From Akebia trifoliata (taxonomy: Eukaryota; Streptophyta; Magnoliopsida; Ranunculales; Lardizabalaceae): a stretch of 64,000 bases of DNA. This document shows, in pieces, positions 11,608 through 23,590 of this stretch. The stretch lies in NCBI GenBank assembly GCA_017979445.1, contig CM030715.1, forward strand, positions 15,877,602 to 15,941,601, read 5' to 3'. Both the position numbers and the translations under genes were made by a program. Positions within the stretch are counted from its first letter, which is position 1; the number at the start of each line of letters is the position of its first letter. A model generated the notes under the pieces. That model worked only from the letters and a program-made list of their open reading frames with translations. It ran no database searches and was not told where the DNA came from.

Positions 11608-12053
11608 TGTAGATGCAAAATTTGCTCTACCTCGTGATCCTCATTGATATAAGTGCTCTTCTTTCTCTATACTCCTGGGAGGGCATGTAATAAAACCACT
11701 CTGACGCCCAAATTAGAAGTTCTAGCACCAATAGTGTAAAGTATTTTCAGAGAGGGAATTGCATACCTTTGTGGCGTGATGCACCTTTATATGTATAGGG
11801 GCTTCTGCCCTTGGATTTTCTCCATGATTCTCATCTGAGTGGTTATGCCCTCTTAGGGATTTGCCTTGATTTTCGTGAAGGTAGTTATATATTCCCTGTT
11901 TTGTGGGATTTGTTCCGAGTTCCATGCCTTTGAAACATGGCAAACTAACTTAATGGTAGGTCAAGTGATCGGTTAAGTTATCACATAGTTCAGCTTTTTA
12001 GCTAAATTCCTCAAGATTTCCACATGTCGCTTGCTTGAGAAATATCCTCCACA
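11608..12053 (-). mobile_element. 3' LTR of the Tat element (about 446 bp)
   Basis: It pairs with 20474-20928, sharing the start (plus strand) tgtagatgcaaaat, the middle 'agtgtaaagtattttcagag', and the end 'gagaaatatcct'. Inspection shows many substitutions between the two LTRs, so the insertion is not recent. This LTR is the one nearest the boron transporter and would read toward it. Confidence 0.85.
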
Positions 12054-12066
12054 ATACCCCCTCTCG
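12054..12066 (-). other. Polypurine tract of the Tat element
   Basis: On the minus strand the sequence CTCGAGAGGGGGTAT abuts the start of the 3' LTR, the expected plus-strand priming site. Confidence 0.75.
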
Positions 12067-12648
12067 AGATTTTAGATCGTGATCCAAAGTCCCAAGACAA
12101 TATAATTAATAGTGGACGCGTTCCTGTTGGGTGGTAGATCGATAAGCTTTCATTAATAACATTAAATTTGAAGTCCAACCGTTCAAACTTCCAAGGAGGC
12201 GCTCTGAATTACTTTTTTTCATAATTCATGGTTGCTTTGTTATGCAGTGCATTTATGCATCGTACACACGTGACGCTTTGACATTGATCGGTTTTGCACG
12301 TGGATTAGTAACTCTCATCTCGTTTCTGATGCTAATCAATTCATCATCTTACTCATTATTGCCTCGTTTTACGAGTACATCCGGGCCTTTCTTTCGTTGC
12401 ACATCTCGAGGCTCCTAAGGTTAATAAATACCTCATTCCTTTTTGTTATCCATTTTTTGCTTTTCACTTCCTGCTTCTCTTCTTTTTCTCTTTGCCTTCT
12501 CGTCTCAATGTTATTACTAGCTTGGCACCAGCAGTTCTTTTTCACTAAAGCATCAATTTTTAGATTTTCCTTTGACCACAAGGTTAGATAACAAAAACTC
12601 ACCCCTCTCCTCAAATCTTTCCTATCTTTTTCTCTTCCATCTTCTTCC

Positions 12649-14450
12649 ATGGCTAGGGGGAAGACTTATACCCACTCATGCCCTTCATTACCTGATATCA
12701 GGGGTACATATGTTATCCCTGATGACGTGGTCACATCTTTCTCGAATAAGCCCTCATCTTCTTAAAGACGAACGTTCCTAAGGTGACATAGTGGTGTATT
12801 AGGGGCAGTTTAAAGTTGGTCTTCAAGTTCTTCTAAGAAGATTAACTCGGGAAGTCTTGAACTTCTACCAAAGGGCTCCCGGCTAAATGAGCGATAATTT
12901 CTACTGCCTCATTTATGCTATCAAACAAATGAATGCTCGACTGGAAGAAGACCTACAACTCGGGCTCCTAGATATAAGGGCCCAATTCTCTCTGAGGAGG
13001 TGCCTTAAGAAATAGGAGTACTTCTATTTGACTAAGAAGAGAGGGAAACCATCTTTGTTCGAGCTTCCTGACTAACAAAGATTGGTTTTTGTTCCTGATC
13101 ATGCTGACTAGTCGGTAGGAGAGTGCACTTGGGGACGAATTTCCCCCACTCACATTCAGTATGTTCAACAGAATTGGTAAATTTTCTTCCTTCAATTCTT
13201 ATAATTTCTCATTCTATTATTCGAGCTTTTAATTCTTGCTTTCTCATGGTTGCAAGTTCGGGCAAAGACAAAGGTGTCAGTGACTCGGTGATTATTACGC
13301 ATATTCTTTCCAACTCGAAGAGTACCACCGTGTTATCGAGTTCCTAGCTCCTGTCGATTCCCATGCGGAGGGCGAGTAAGTCCAACATTCGAACTCTATG
13401 CCCCTACCTGTTGACGACAAAAACATGGCTTTTCAATCGAATCGACTTGCACTAACCTTTGATTCTGACACTTCTGATGATGAGGTAGTGGAGGTGGCGC
13501 CTTCTCCCTATCTCGAAAGGGAGGAGGAAAAAGAAGATGAACGGCCTTTGCTAAAGAGGTTGAAGAGGGCCAATGACCCCCGACTTTCCACTTTTAGGCC
13601 TTCCGAGCTCCCCCAGGTTCTTGCCTTTGCACCTGATGCTCTGTCCTTACTCCTAGCTAACCTATCCTAGGCCTTTACATTAACCATATGGTTGGGGCCT
13701 AGAGGCAATGATCCCTCGGCTTCTCCTTGGGTCGTTTCCCCATCCATGGTTGGCCAATTGATCACAAATCAATGCTTTGTCCTCTGTAATTCTCGGGTGG
13801 CGTGGGCGATGTTTGAATAATGCTGCCTCTCGAGATACATGGCATTAACCAATAAGTACTTTGCTAAGGACCTAACTCGGTTCTTCAACGACATGTTCTG
13901 GGCTTTGGTGATGGTAAGCCTTTCCAACTTCCTCAATGTCTTGCAACATTTATCTACCTAGATCTAACCCTAGTTCTTTTTTCAAGTTCAACATAGTGTC
14001 CAGATGCTTGGGCAATCATGAGATTCGGCCCTAACCGGTCGTGACCGTATTGAGGCGGCTACACACAAGCTACAGAGCGAAAGGGACATCGTTGCGTCAA
14101 ACAACATGAAGCTTAAGGTCGACCTGGGCTCTATAAAATTAGAACTCTAGTGCTCGGAGCAAAAAACTTGAGTAGGCTAAAAAGGATTTAGAATCTGTTG
14201 AGGGCATCTACGTCAATGAGCAGTTGGAGACCAAGGATGCTGAAAAAGAGAAAACGCTCAAGAACTAGCTTGTACTCCTTCAAGCCTAATCGACGACTCG
14301 GAGTCGGCTTGGGAGAAGACCTACAACAAACTCAAGGCTAAATTGAAGAAGGCCAAGCAATCCCAAAAGGTCATTGCTGGTCCTACCAATCCTACCGAGG
14401 CTTCTAAAGATACTGAACATGTTCCCGATGACGCCTGTCTTTAAATGCTT
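12649..14450 (+). pseudogene. Opposite-strand ORF region (aORF-like) of the Tat element, decayed
   Basis: Tat elements such as Retand and Ogre relatives are known to carry extra ORFs, some antisense, between pol and the 3' LTR. Here the plus strand, opposite to gag-pol, holds a broken protein-like stretch. It begins near an ATG at 12649 (peptide MARGKTYTHSCP), includes an acidic/basic segment at 13398-13670 with SDTSDDEVVEVAPSP and a KRLKRA cluster, and a heptad-like Leu/Lys/Glu-rich segment around 14070-14280. Stops and frameshifts interrupt it throughout. Such ORF products are often predicted coiled-coil proteins of unknown function. No homology can be proven here. Confidence 0.5.
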
Positions 14451-14821
14451 TTGTAAAAAGAACTTGTAACTTAGCCAAAGGTAAAAGATATTTTTTATGC
14501 AATGAAAACATATTTTTCTTTTTGATTTCACAAGAAAATTTATTCGGATCCCATAACAAACTGAATAGGGATCATCTAATGACAAACCATTTGATTGTAT
14601 GATTAAATCTGATAAATATCATAATAACCGACCATAATTGTAGATCAAGTTCAGACTCCAGAATGGTCCAAGACTGATAAATAATAGAATGACCACTTGA
14701 AGTATGAGATCGGGCTTAGATCCCAAAATGGTCCAAGACTTTAATAATAAAATGACCGTTCGAAATCCCAGGTTGGGCTCGATTCCCCTGTTGGGCCAAG
14801 GCTTTCGTTAAACCAACCCCC

Positions 14822-15025
14822 ACATGGTCAAGTTCGGCTCCCATGACGGGCCAAGGCTTTCGCTAAACCAACCCCATACGATTGAGCTCAGCTTCTATGA
14901 CGGGCCAAGGTTTTCACTAAACCAACCCCACACAATCGGGCTTTACTTCCATGACGAGCCAAGGCTTTCACTAAACCAACCTCACATGGTCGAGCTTGAC
15001 TTCTATAACGGGCAAAATTTTTGAT
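14822..15025. repeat. 54-bp tandem repeat in the Tat 3' region (four units)
   Basis: Units start at 14822, 14876, 14930 and 14984, each with 'gacgggccaaggctttc.ctaaaccaacc' or a near variant. More diverged copies extend upstream to about 14640 and downstream to about 15110 ('ccaagacttt'). Because 54 is divisible by three, one plus frame gives an 18-residue repeat (SLNQPH...). Minisatellites at this location are typical of Tat-lineage 3' untranslated regions. Confidence 0.9.
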
Positions 15026-15229
15026 GAATAATAGATAAATCGACCGAAATCCCAGATCAGACTTATATTCAAACTAATCCAAGACTTTAATAAATAATAA
15101 AACGTAACAGATCTGGGAGAGAAAGAATTTTTATTAATAATACTTCTTGAGATTGAAGGCATTCCATGGTGTCATAATTACATCTCCCGATATAGTTTTT
15201 AGGTAATACATTCTTATTTCTTATATTCT

Positions 15230-18200
15230 ATGTATGATGTATGGCCCTTCCTAGTTAGCTCTGAGCTTCCCACTATTGAGCTCTCGTGTGTTGGAGAATA
15301 CTTTTCATAACATCATATCTCTAACCTTGAATGCCTTCTTTCATACTTTTCGATCAGAGGATCTATTTAATTGCTGCTGATACCGGCTAAGCCTTTCTAT
15401 TACTCGTTCCCGAGTTTCATCTCACCAATCAAGGTTCCGTGCTATCAATTCCTCATTCATGCTTGTCTAGGCAACTTGTGTTCTTATTGTAGGGACTTGT
15501 ACCTTAGTAGGGATGACAACCTCAGTTCTGTATGTTAATGCGAATGGTACTAATCCCGTGGCCCATCTGGGTGTCGTTCAGTATGCCCGCAATATGCTAT
15601 GTAATTCTTCCACCCATTTTCCCTTATGGTCGGTCAATCTTTTCTTCAAATTATCCAATATTGTTGTATTGGAAGCTTCCACTTGTCCATTCCTTTGTGG
15701 GTACCTCAGTGACGATTCGAGTGAGCATATCCCATACGTTTTACAATATAAAAGTACTCAATTTCCTTTGAATTGGGTGTTTGAGATTACTGCATATGGG
15801 ATCCCGAAGAGCGTTATGATGTGCTCTCACATAAATTTGATAATATCTTCCTCCCTTATCCGAGTGAGTGGTATGGCTTCTATCCACTTCATGAAGTAGT
15901 CCGTTGTCGCTAATATGAACATCTTACCCTTTCTCCCCTGAGGTAGAGGTCCAATCATATCCATCCCTGAGATTGTGAACAGTCAGGGAGCTGCCATTGG
16001 ATGGAGCTCGTTCGAGGGTCTAAGATTTACATGAGTGTATCTTTGCCATTTATCGCTTGATCTTACGTACCTCTTTCAATCTTCTTGCATCCTCGACTAG
16101 AAATACCCTTGAGTTATTGTTTTGTTTGCCAATGACCATCCTCTCGAGTGATTTCCGCATATTCTTTCATGTCTCTCTGCTATTACTAACTCCGACTCTT
16201 CTGAATTTAGGTACTTTAGAAGTGGTCCCCTAATTGACATTCTATATAGTTCTCCATCGATTAACATGTATCTTCCAATTTTATAGAGGAGGTTCCTAGC
16301 CTTCTTTTTGTCTTCGAGAAGAGTTTTTGACCGGAGGCTTCTATGTAGTCATGCATCCAACCTAGTGTTCAATTGACTTGCATACATTCCTCCAACTAAT
16401 AGTTGATGTTTGTTTTTTGCTGATATTCCACGAGTATCGCTTTCGACTTCGAATCTCCGAGCATTGAAGTAATAAATTCTAGTGAGTCAACATGTCTATT
16501 TTCATCCCTTGGAATCCTATTTATTTTTATCTCTACGAACTTGTTGAGCTCTTTCTTCAATACTGCCAAGAATCTTGCCATCCGCTCATCATTTGCCTGG
16601 TATTCCCCACTACACTGATTTGCAACTAGTTGGGAGTCGGTAAACAACAGAAGCTTGTCAATCTTTAATTCATTCACCATTTTGAGCCCCTTTATAACGA
16701 CTTCGTACTCTGCCTCATTATTCTAAGCATCGTATCCGAGTTTCAATATTTTCTCAAGTTTGTCATTATTCGAAGTTACCAATACTATGCCTACCCCTAA
16801 CCTAGCAAAATTTGACGATTCATTCATGAAAATTCTCCATCCTGATTGGGTGCTCCATGCATCAAATTCTTCCACTATCTCATCTTCTTCCTCCTTCTAG
16901 TCAGGGTCTTTACTCGAAAAGTCAAATAGGAAATCTACCAATACTTGTCCTTTTAGCGACATTCATCTTTTGAATTGTAGATCATGTTCTCTGAGAGTTA
17001 CTGCCTATCTCACCATTCTCCTGGATTTGTTTGACTTATGTAGCATGTCTTTCAAAGGGTAGTCGGTTATTACACGGATCCAATGAGACACGAAATACAG
17101 TCAAAGCTTTTGGGCCAAGTAAACTAGGGCTAGCCCAATTTTCTCGATTCTTGTGTATTTTACCTTTGATAGGCCAAGTGTTTTATTGATGAAATATACT
17201 GGATATTCTCATCCGAAGTCTACCTTGAACAAAACCGAACTTGCTTACAGTATTATGGCCACCATATAAATTCCCATTATTCATCTTCCTCTAGAGTGTT
17301 GAGTATGGGTGGCTGGACCAAGTACTTCTTCAGGTTGTGGAAAGCTTTCTCGCATTCTTCGCTCCATTCGAACCCTTTCGCTTTCTTCAGTAAGCTGAAC
17401 AGTGGTTAGCATCTATCTCAGACTCTCGAGATGAACCTTTTTATTAGTGTTGTTATCCTTTCGGTTAAAGTTTGCACCTATTTTAGATTCTTGAAACTCG
17501 GCATCTCAACCAAGGATCGTATATGATCTAGGTTTGCCTCGATTTCTCTCTTAGTGACCATATACCCAAGGATTTTACAAGAAGATACCTCAAAAGTGCA
17601 TTTCTTTGGGTTTAATTTCATCTGATATTCCCTCAAACGCTCAAATGTTTCCCCGAGGTCCTTTAAGTGATCCTCTACTCACTTGTTTTTTACCAACAAA
17701 TAGTCAATGTACACCTTTATCGTCATTTTGATCATGTTTTCGAACATTCTGGTGACTGCCCTTTGATAGGTTGCCCCAACATTCTTTAGCCCGAAGGACA
17801 TCACTTTGTAGTAGAATAACCCCTGCTATGTTGTAACATTGTCTTCTCCTGATCTTCCACTAATAGAGGGATCTGGTTATACCCTAAATGTATGTTCATA
17901 AATGACATGAGGTTTAATCAACTAGTTTGTCAATCTTCGAAAGAGGGAAACTATTTTTTGGACATGCTTTGTTGAGATTGGTGAAATCGATACAGACTCT
18001 GATTTTTTCGTCTTTCTTCAATACGAACACTATATTAGCTATCTACTCTAGATATTTAACTTCTCTTATGAATCCTACTTTTAAAAGCTTACCGATCTCC
18101 ATATTTACCCCCTGTCTTAAGCGTAGAGATAATCTCCTCGATTTCTACAGAATTGGTCGGGCAGTTTAGTTTACATTTAGTCGATGGCATGCAATCCTCA

Positions 18201-18825
18201 GCATATCTTCAAAGGACCATGCAAAAACGTCACTATTGGGTTTTAGAAATTGTATGAACTTATCTCGTTCTTCCTTTGGTAGTGACATCCCCACATTAGT
18301 CATCTACTCTTCGCTGATACTGAGATCCACCTACTCCACCTCTTCGATCGTTGTCGCTCGTTCTTTTTGCGATTCTTTCTATAATTGCTATAATTGCTCG
18401 CCTTTGGCATATGCTTCTTTTGAAGCTCGATTTCATCATGTTTATCAACTTTAAGTGTCATGAAACATCATTGGGACATTTCTTGGGAATCGTATCACCT
18501 GATGGTATGTTGAAGGGACGACTTTCATCTCATATATCCATCTCTCACCGAGTATGGTATTGTATGCTGAGTCTGCATTGATTAAGATGAAGCTTGCCAT
18601 GACAACTCTTAACCCTATAGTCATGAGGAGGTTTATTTCTCCTATTGAAGTAGTTAGGGATTCGCTAAATCCAAACATGGTAGATTGAGTTGGCTTATGG
18701 CTTTCTAACACACCCATCTTCTTTGCTTCTCCCAAGAAAAGGATGTCCACTACGCTTTCGACATCCACCAATAAAGGTTTACATTCCTGACTGGCAGTAC
18801 TATTACTAGTATGTCTTGATGACAC
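15230..18825 (-). pseudogene. Tat pol remnant: protease, reverse transcriptase, RNase H, integrase
   Basis: Read on the minus strand. The protease region is 18825-18451: 'LLVDVESVVDILF', where the usual D-G/T-G-S is altered, and the 'YNTILGERWI' and 'VPSTYHQVIRFP' blocks follow. RT is at about 18170-17280, with FIREVKY, RVCIDFTNLNKACPK, VMSFGLKN.GATYQR and a YxDx box read as YIDY near 17700, so the second catalytic Asp is lost. The second RNase H is at 16680-16440 (TDSQLVANQ, GEYQANDERM, IPRDEN). Integrase is at about 16200-15500 (GNHS, MDMIGPLPQG, DYFMKWIEAIPL, FGIPYAVIS, and RTTPR..TG on the distal side). Multiple in-frame stops and frameshifts mean no functional polyprotein. Confidence 0.88.
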
Positions 18826-19169
18826 ATAGTTATACCTCGAAGGTCATTTTCAATAAACAGTATTACTTGTTCCCCCGAGATGGACATGATCTTTGTGCTT
18901 CATCGACTTCCAAGAGTACCTGGTTTATGCTGACCTCATGGCATATCTTCTTCACCATTGTTCTGGCTGTGTGTGTTGGCTGTCTTTCTAAATCATATCT
19001 TCTGGTGATAGTGTGCACTACCCTATACTCTTTGGGTTTATGCTGCCTTTCTTCCCTAGGAGGTTGAAGGCGTGGTATTTGATCTTCACCCCTCTGGTCT
19101 CCTCTTTCCCTAGTGCATACCTCTTGACTTTTCCATCCTTGATCACATCCTATATGATATGTCATAACC

Positions 19170-20330
19170 TGTAGCAGTCTTCGATGGGTAGCCTTCTACT
19201 CCGTGATACTCGCAGTATGGATTTTTGGTTTTCCTCGATAATTATGAGGTAGTTGTACAAAACTCGGGTCATTGCTAATATGCCTTAATATCACAATCAA
19301 CTTCTTATTGAGTAGCGTGTACTCCCATCCTCTTCAATTGTTCTTTTAGTTCCCAAGGTCTTTTCTTGCTAGCCCCATTCTTCAGTTCAGTTGCGACTTT
19401 TAAAGCTTTAGGCATACTATATTGACGGTGACTGTCTGTGCTACTTGCCCCCTACTTTTTAGTAATTCCTCCACCAAGATATACTTTTCCACTTTTGTGT
19501 AGAGGTCTTTACGTCGTGATGGGTTGGACTTGATCAGCGACTCATGTAACCGAGTTCTAAGGACAATCGCCATTATATAAGTTGCATACGCAGTCACCTC
19601 ATCTAGATTTACACAGTTAATATTTTGTGTTGAAATGATTTGTGAAAGATCAGATACTTTCCCCGACCTCCTGTCGCAAGTGGAATCGTGTGTTTACTCC
19701 AACTTTCATCTTACGTAAGTGGACGAACTATCCGACGAATGCTTCTTCTAACTCGAAGAAATTTGTTATCAATCCTGTAGACAGCCCCTTAAACCACGAC
19801 ATAACTCCTAACCTTAGAGTTGATGGGAAGAGTTTGCAGAGTACAGCATCATTGTTCTGGTATAAGACCATCTGACTCATGTAGTGAAAGATATGGTCCA
19901 AAGGATCCCTTGTTCTGTCGTATGCTTCAAACTTTGGAGGATGGAATGCCCTCGGGGGATCGGATCCCATTATCACTAATGAGAATGGTGTCCTCCTGAG
20001 TTCCCGAATTGCATTTTGAGCTCGCTGTCCCGGATCTCTTCCTCGAATGAATTCCTCATCTCTTCTCATCAGTATCTCTTCCACTTCTCCCCTCATCATT
20101 TGGTTTCAAGCATCAGAGCTTCCTGCTGTGTTCTCATAGCTATCGAGTCCACAGTGTGTTCACCCTCGGTTTGTTTTGCTGCGCGGGGTGGAAGTCCCCG
20201 TCTACCTTTCCTTATTAGATCTCCTTTTATTTCAGTTCCCTCACCCAACCTTTGTTTAACTTCTTCATTTGTCTTCTTTATTGATGTGATCTCGTCATTT
20301 TGTTACTTCCCTCATTTCTATTAACAAATG
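19170..20330 (-). pseudogene. Tat gag remnant
   Basis: The best-preserved part is at 20099-19728: 'RRTPFSLVIMGSDPPRAFHPP', then KFEAYDRTRDPLDHI, FPSTLRL and WFKGL, the capsid-like core of plant Tat gag proteins. Downstream near 19220-19180 is YCEYHG..GY, the remnant of the YCxxHxxxGHxTxxC zinc-binding motif. Frame changes and stops separate the pieces. The 5' edge near 20330 is estimated. Confidence 0.85.
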
Positions 20331-20454
20331 AAACAACGCCATCATTGGATCTTGCGGTGCTGAAGGTGGGTCCATTGGTAAGGGATTCACTGACTCTCCA
20401 CGTCCTTCACCTCTTGTTCTCACTATGTTGGTTATTTTTCTCCTTGTAATGATT

Positions 20455-20470
20455 CCCACGGATGGCGCCA
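20455..20470 (-). other. Primer-binding site of the Tat element
   Basis: Three bases inside the 5' LTR the minus strand reads TGGCGCCATCCGTGGG, similar to the TGGCGCC-type PBS common in plant Gypsy elements. Its location fixes 20474-20928 as the 5' LTR. Confidence 0.8.
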
Positions 20471-20473
20471 AAT

Positions 20474-20928
20474 TGTAGATGCAAAATCTTGCTCTACCTC
20501 ATGATCCTCATTGATACAAGTGTTTTTTTTTTTATGCTCGTGGGAGGGCCTGCAACAAAACCACTCCGATGCCCAAGTCAAAATTTCTAGCACCAGTAGT
20601 GTAAAGTATTTTCAGAGAAGGAATTGCATACCTTTGGGGAATGATGTACCCTTGTATTTATAGAGGCTTCTATTCAAAGATTTTATTAGATTTTCTCCAT
20701 GATTCTCGTCTAAGTGGTTACGTCTTCTTAGGGATTTACCTTGATTTTTGAGAAGGCAATTACATATTCCCTATTTTGTGGGATTTGTTTTTGAGCTCCA
20801 CACCTTTGAGACTTGGCAAAGTGGCTTAATGGTAAGTCGGGTGATCGATTAAGTTATCACATAGTTCAATTCTTCCGCTAAATTCCTCGAGATTTCCACG
20901 TGTCACTTGCTCGAGAAATATCCTTATA
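20474..20928 (-). mobile_element. 5' LTR of the Tat element (about 455 bp)
   Basis: Its partner is 11608-12053. The outer end reads TATAAGGATATTTC on the minus strand, where the 3' LTR has TGTGGAGGATATTTC, so the canonical TG has mutated. The next five bases (gtacc) match the other flank (gtact) at four of five positions. Confidence 0.85.
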
Positions 20929-21223
20929 GTACCCATTTAACCGAAATAGGAATCATAATGGAAATAAAAAAACCCCCAATTTAGATTCTTTTTTTTTTAT
21001 TGAAATAGATTAGAGTCGGATCTAAAATGGAACCGAACCGAAAGGAAATTAGAACCATTATATTCTATCCAACATCGTAACTGACTTATTTTGTCAATTT
21101 CTTTTATACAATAAATGATTCAAATTATTCTTTTTAAAAAAAAAATTAATGCAAGTTATATAATGTTCTTCAATTTTTCATATAAATTATCAATTGGAGC
21201 TTAAATTGAGCTATCTCATTTAA

Positions 21224-21592
21224 GGGAAATGTTTAGCACCAAATATTTTGGCAAAACATTTTTCAAAACATGCGTTAGAAGTTTTGGAATGGGTTGATTT
21301 TTGGTGATGATGATCTCCTCATTGTAGAGATCATCCTCACCAAAAATCAGCCCATTCCAAAACTTCTAACCCCATAAAATATGGTTTACAAAAAATGGAC
21401 GGTCCACGATTTTTCAACTTGTAAACATGGGGCTAGAAGTTTTAGAATGGGCTGATTTTTGGTGAGGATGATCTCCTCACCGTAGAGATCATCCTCACCA
21501 AAAATCAGCTCATTCCAAAACTTCTAACCCATGTAGGACAAAAATGGTTGGCTAAAATGTTGGCCAAAATGTTTGGTGCTGAACGGGACCCC
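21224..21592. mobile_element. hAT-type MITE with two internal hairpins
   Basis: An 8-bp duplication, tcatttaa (21216-21223 and 21593-21600), flanks terminal inverted repeats built around 'agcaccaaa.attttggc' near each end, preceded by ggg. Eight-base duplications are typical of the hAT superfamily. Inside are two long hairpins in tandem (about 21268-21372 and 21430-21530), each with arms of the type 'agaagttttggaatgg' and 'tttttggtgaggatgatc' against their reverse complements. No ORF. Confidence 0.85.
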
Positions 21593-21600
21593 TCATTTAA

Positions 21601-22850
21601 ATATTTAATACTTTTAAATAAGATAAAATGTGTTTTTTTGAATTTTTTTTTAATTAATTTATATCTTTAGTATAATAAATTATAACTAAGTTAATAATTT
21701 TGGAGATTGAAATAACGATAAGAACTCCAAGAGGGGGGATGAAAATATTTTCTTATAATATTTTATTATTATAAATTTAAATGGACCACACAGACATCTA
21801 CCACATTCAACCAATCAAAATCATAAACAAAATGGAGTTTAATGAGATTCAAACTGCATGAGAAGCACATATTTATAATGGTCCGGCAACTTTGATCCCT
21901 ACTCCATTCTCAGAAAGCCCAATAACTTGAGCTGATGTCTTTTTATTCAATGCTTTCCAATTATAATCGCTTACATAGAAAAATGAGCTCACCGGTCTAG
22001 GACTTTCACCAGAACCATTATGAGATTTCGCAACGAGAAATCTCTGTAAAAAATGTAACAAAGATAGAACAACTTTCTTTCTCTCTAACTCAGAGTATTA
22101 TTGAAAATGGATCAGAAGAGAAGAAATAAGGATGAAGAACTCAAGAAGCTAACTCAGATGTATTAGATTTTTTTACTTGATGATCTTCTCTAATAAAACT
22201 CACTTATTTATAAAAAAAGAAACAATACTAGGGTTTAAAAAGAAGTACTAGCAACTTAAAGATAAACTCTTAAAATAGTCAACAAGTTCGAAAACAACCA
22301 AAGACCAAGTCTTTTTGGATAAAACTGATCGTTGAAAACAGAAAAGAAAAAAGTCTCACAATAGAATTATAAGTGCTTGGTCGATCAAACAAGTCTAGGT
22401 CGACTGAGTGAACATTTTCAAGAGTTCTAACACTTTCGAGTTTGGTTAACCGAACATTCTTAGTCACATGAGTGAGAAAATAGAAGATCTACGAGTTTCA
22501 AGTTCAGTCGATTGAGTGGACTTGGACGCTTGAATGAACAAAGAATGAAAGTACCTAGTTCTTTGGTTCGATTGTCCGAATGACAAAAGGAAAAACTCTA
22601 AGTGTTTCGGGTTTGATCAACTGAACATGGGTCGGTCAATCGACTAAGGATACTCATACACCCACTAACCTTATCTCTGATTTTCCTTTTTCAACGTGTG
22701 ATGATCTCGATTAGTCCTTGCATTCTTTTTTCCAACCTCTTTAAAGTTGATATTCAATAGATCTGACTTCAATATGATTTTTCAAGCTTTTAATCTTTCC
22801 AAAAACGATCTTAATGATAAGGATTACTCGTGAACAAAAATATTTATAGA
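21601..22850. other. Intergenic AT-rich DNA, nothing assignable
   Basis: No coding motif, splice structure or paired repeat that I can support. The part at about 22380-22660 has recurring 'gtcgactgag' and 'ggttaaccgaac'-like words, typical of degenerate LTR sequence, but no boundaries could be set. Confidence 0.4.
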
Positions 22851-23590
22851 TGTAGACACCCATTTTGCAATTGCCTGATTCAACAATTCATTACCAATTG
22901 TTGTGGATCCCTAATTATGAATGCATAATATATGTAAGAGTCGAAAGCTTGTGAGAGACCCTTTCCCATTTTCTTTTCCAGTATCTTTAAAATCTCCATC
23001 GTCATCTACTTTATTTTATCTCTCCTCGTAACGTTTAATTTATAAATTACATATACTTAGGATCGTTGTCATTTTATACTCAACTTAGCAAGTACGTGCG
23101 CCCAAGTTTGTTACACATTTCAATGACCTAGAGACCTTGTAACATTAAGAAAATAAAACCTTGAAACAAATAAATCATCACATCATGACCAAACGAAATC
23201 GCTCGTCAAATTTCACATAAATTGACAAAATAACAAAAATACCTCTCATGGGTCCCACGTCTCTGAAATGTCTCAAAAATACTTTCATTATTTTCGAAAT
23301 GAGATTTCAAATCTAACGAGACTAAAATCAGTGAAAATAGAGAAATTTATGAAGAATCAATAAAATGATCAAAATACCTCTAATGTTCGACTCTTATTTG
23401 AAAACCTCGATTCCTAGGAAATGTGATTTTGAGACCAAAAATAAATTTTTCGATAATACTTGCGTAAATTAATCTATTTTAGAGATCCCCGAATTTAGGA
23501 AGACAATAAATCTCACATAAAATGATGTTTTTCGTCACATGAAATGACAATTTTTGTCACATAAAATAACAAGTTTTCACGTAGGGCTTG
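22851..23590 (+). mobile_element. Diverged partial LTR of the TGTAGACACC family
   Basis: It opens TGTAGACACCCATTTTGCAATTGCC, clearly related to the first bases of 1913-3563 and 55395-56941, and keeps scattered blocks such as 'atcaaaatacctcta' near 23370 and 'aaaaatacctctcatggg' near 23245. The 3' portion with the 'taacaccttcca' block is missing, so it is a truncated remnant. Confidence 0.6.

Larger units (their letters stand above)
11608..20928 (-). mobile_element. Tat-lineage Ty3/Gypsy retrotransposon, structurally complete, coding decayed
   Basis: The element reads on the minus strand: 5' LTR (20474-20928), PBS, gag, protease, RT, RNase H, integrase, a 3' region with a tandem array and an opposite-strand ORF, polypurine tract, and 3' LTR (11608-12053). 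Flanks are gtact (11603-11607) and gtacc (20929-20933), a target duplication with one mismatch. The pol order PR-RT-RH-INT and the RNase H resembling the second (archaeal-type) RNase H support the Tat clade. Many stops and frameshifts show it is old. It lies in the same orientation as, and immediately upstream of, the boron transporter. Confidence 0.88.

Noticed and set aside
15513..15899. 128-codon plus-strand ORF
   Set aside because: It is the reverse-strand shadow of the Tat integrase, whose conserved blocks read on the minus strand.
18816..19165. Overlapping ORFs on both strands near the Tat gag/pol junction
   Set aside because: Composition and position fit the linker between gag and protease; neither frame has a recognisable domain.
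21873..22061. 62-codon minus-strand ORF
   Set aside because: No recognisable domain, no splice context, and the surrounding sequence looks like decayed repeat DNA.
22380..22640. Recurring GTCGAC/GGTTAACC-like words suggestive of a regulatory array
   Set aside because: The spacing is irregular and the words are degenerate; likely residual LTR sequence.
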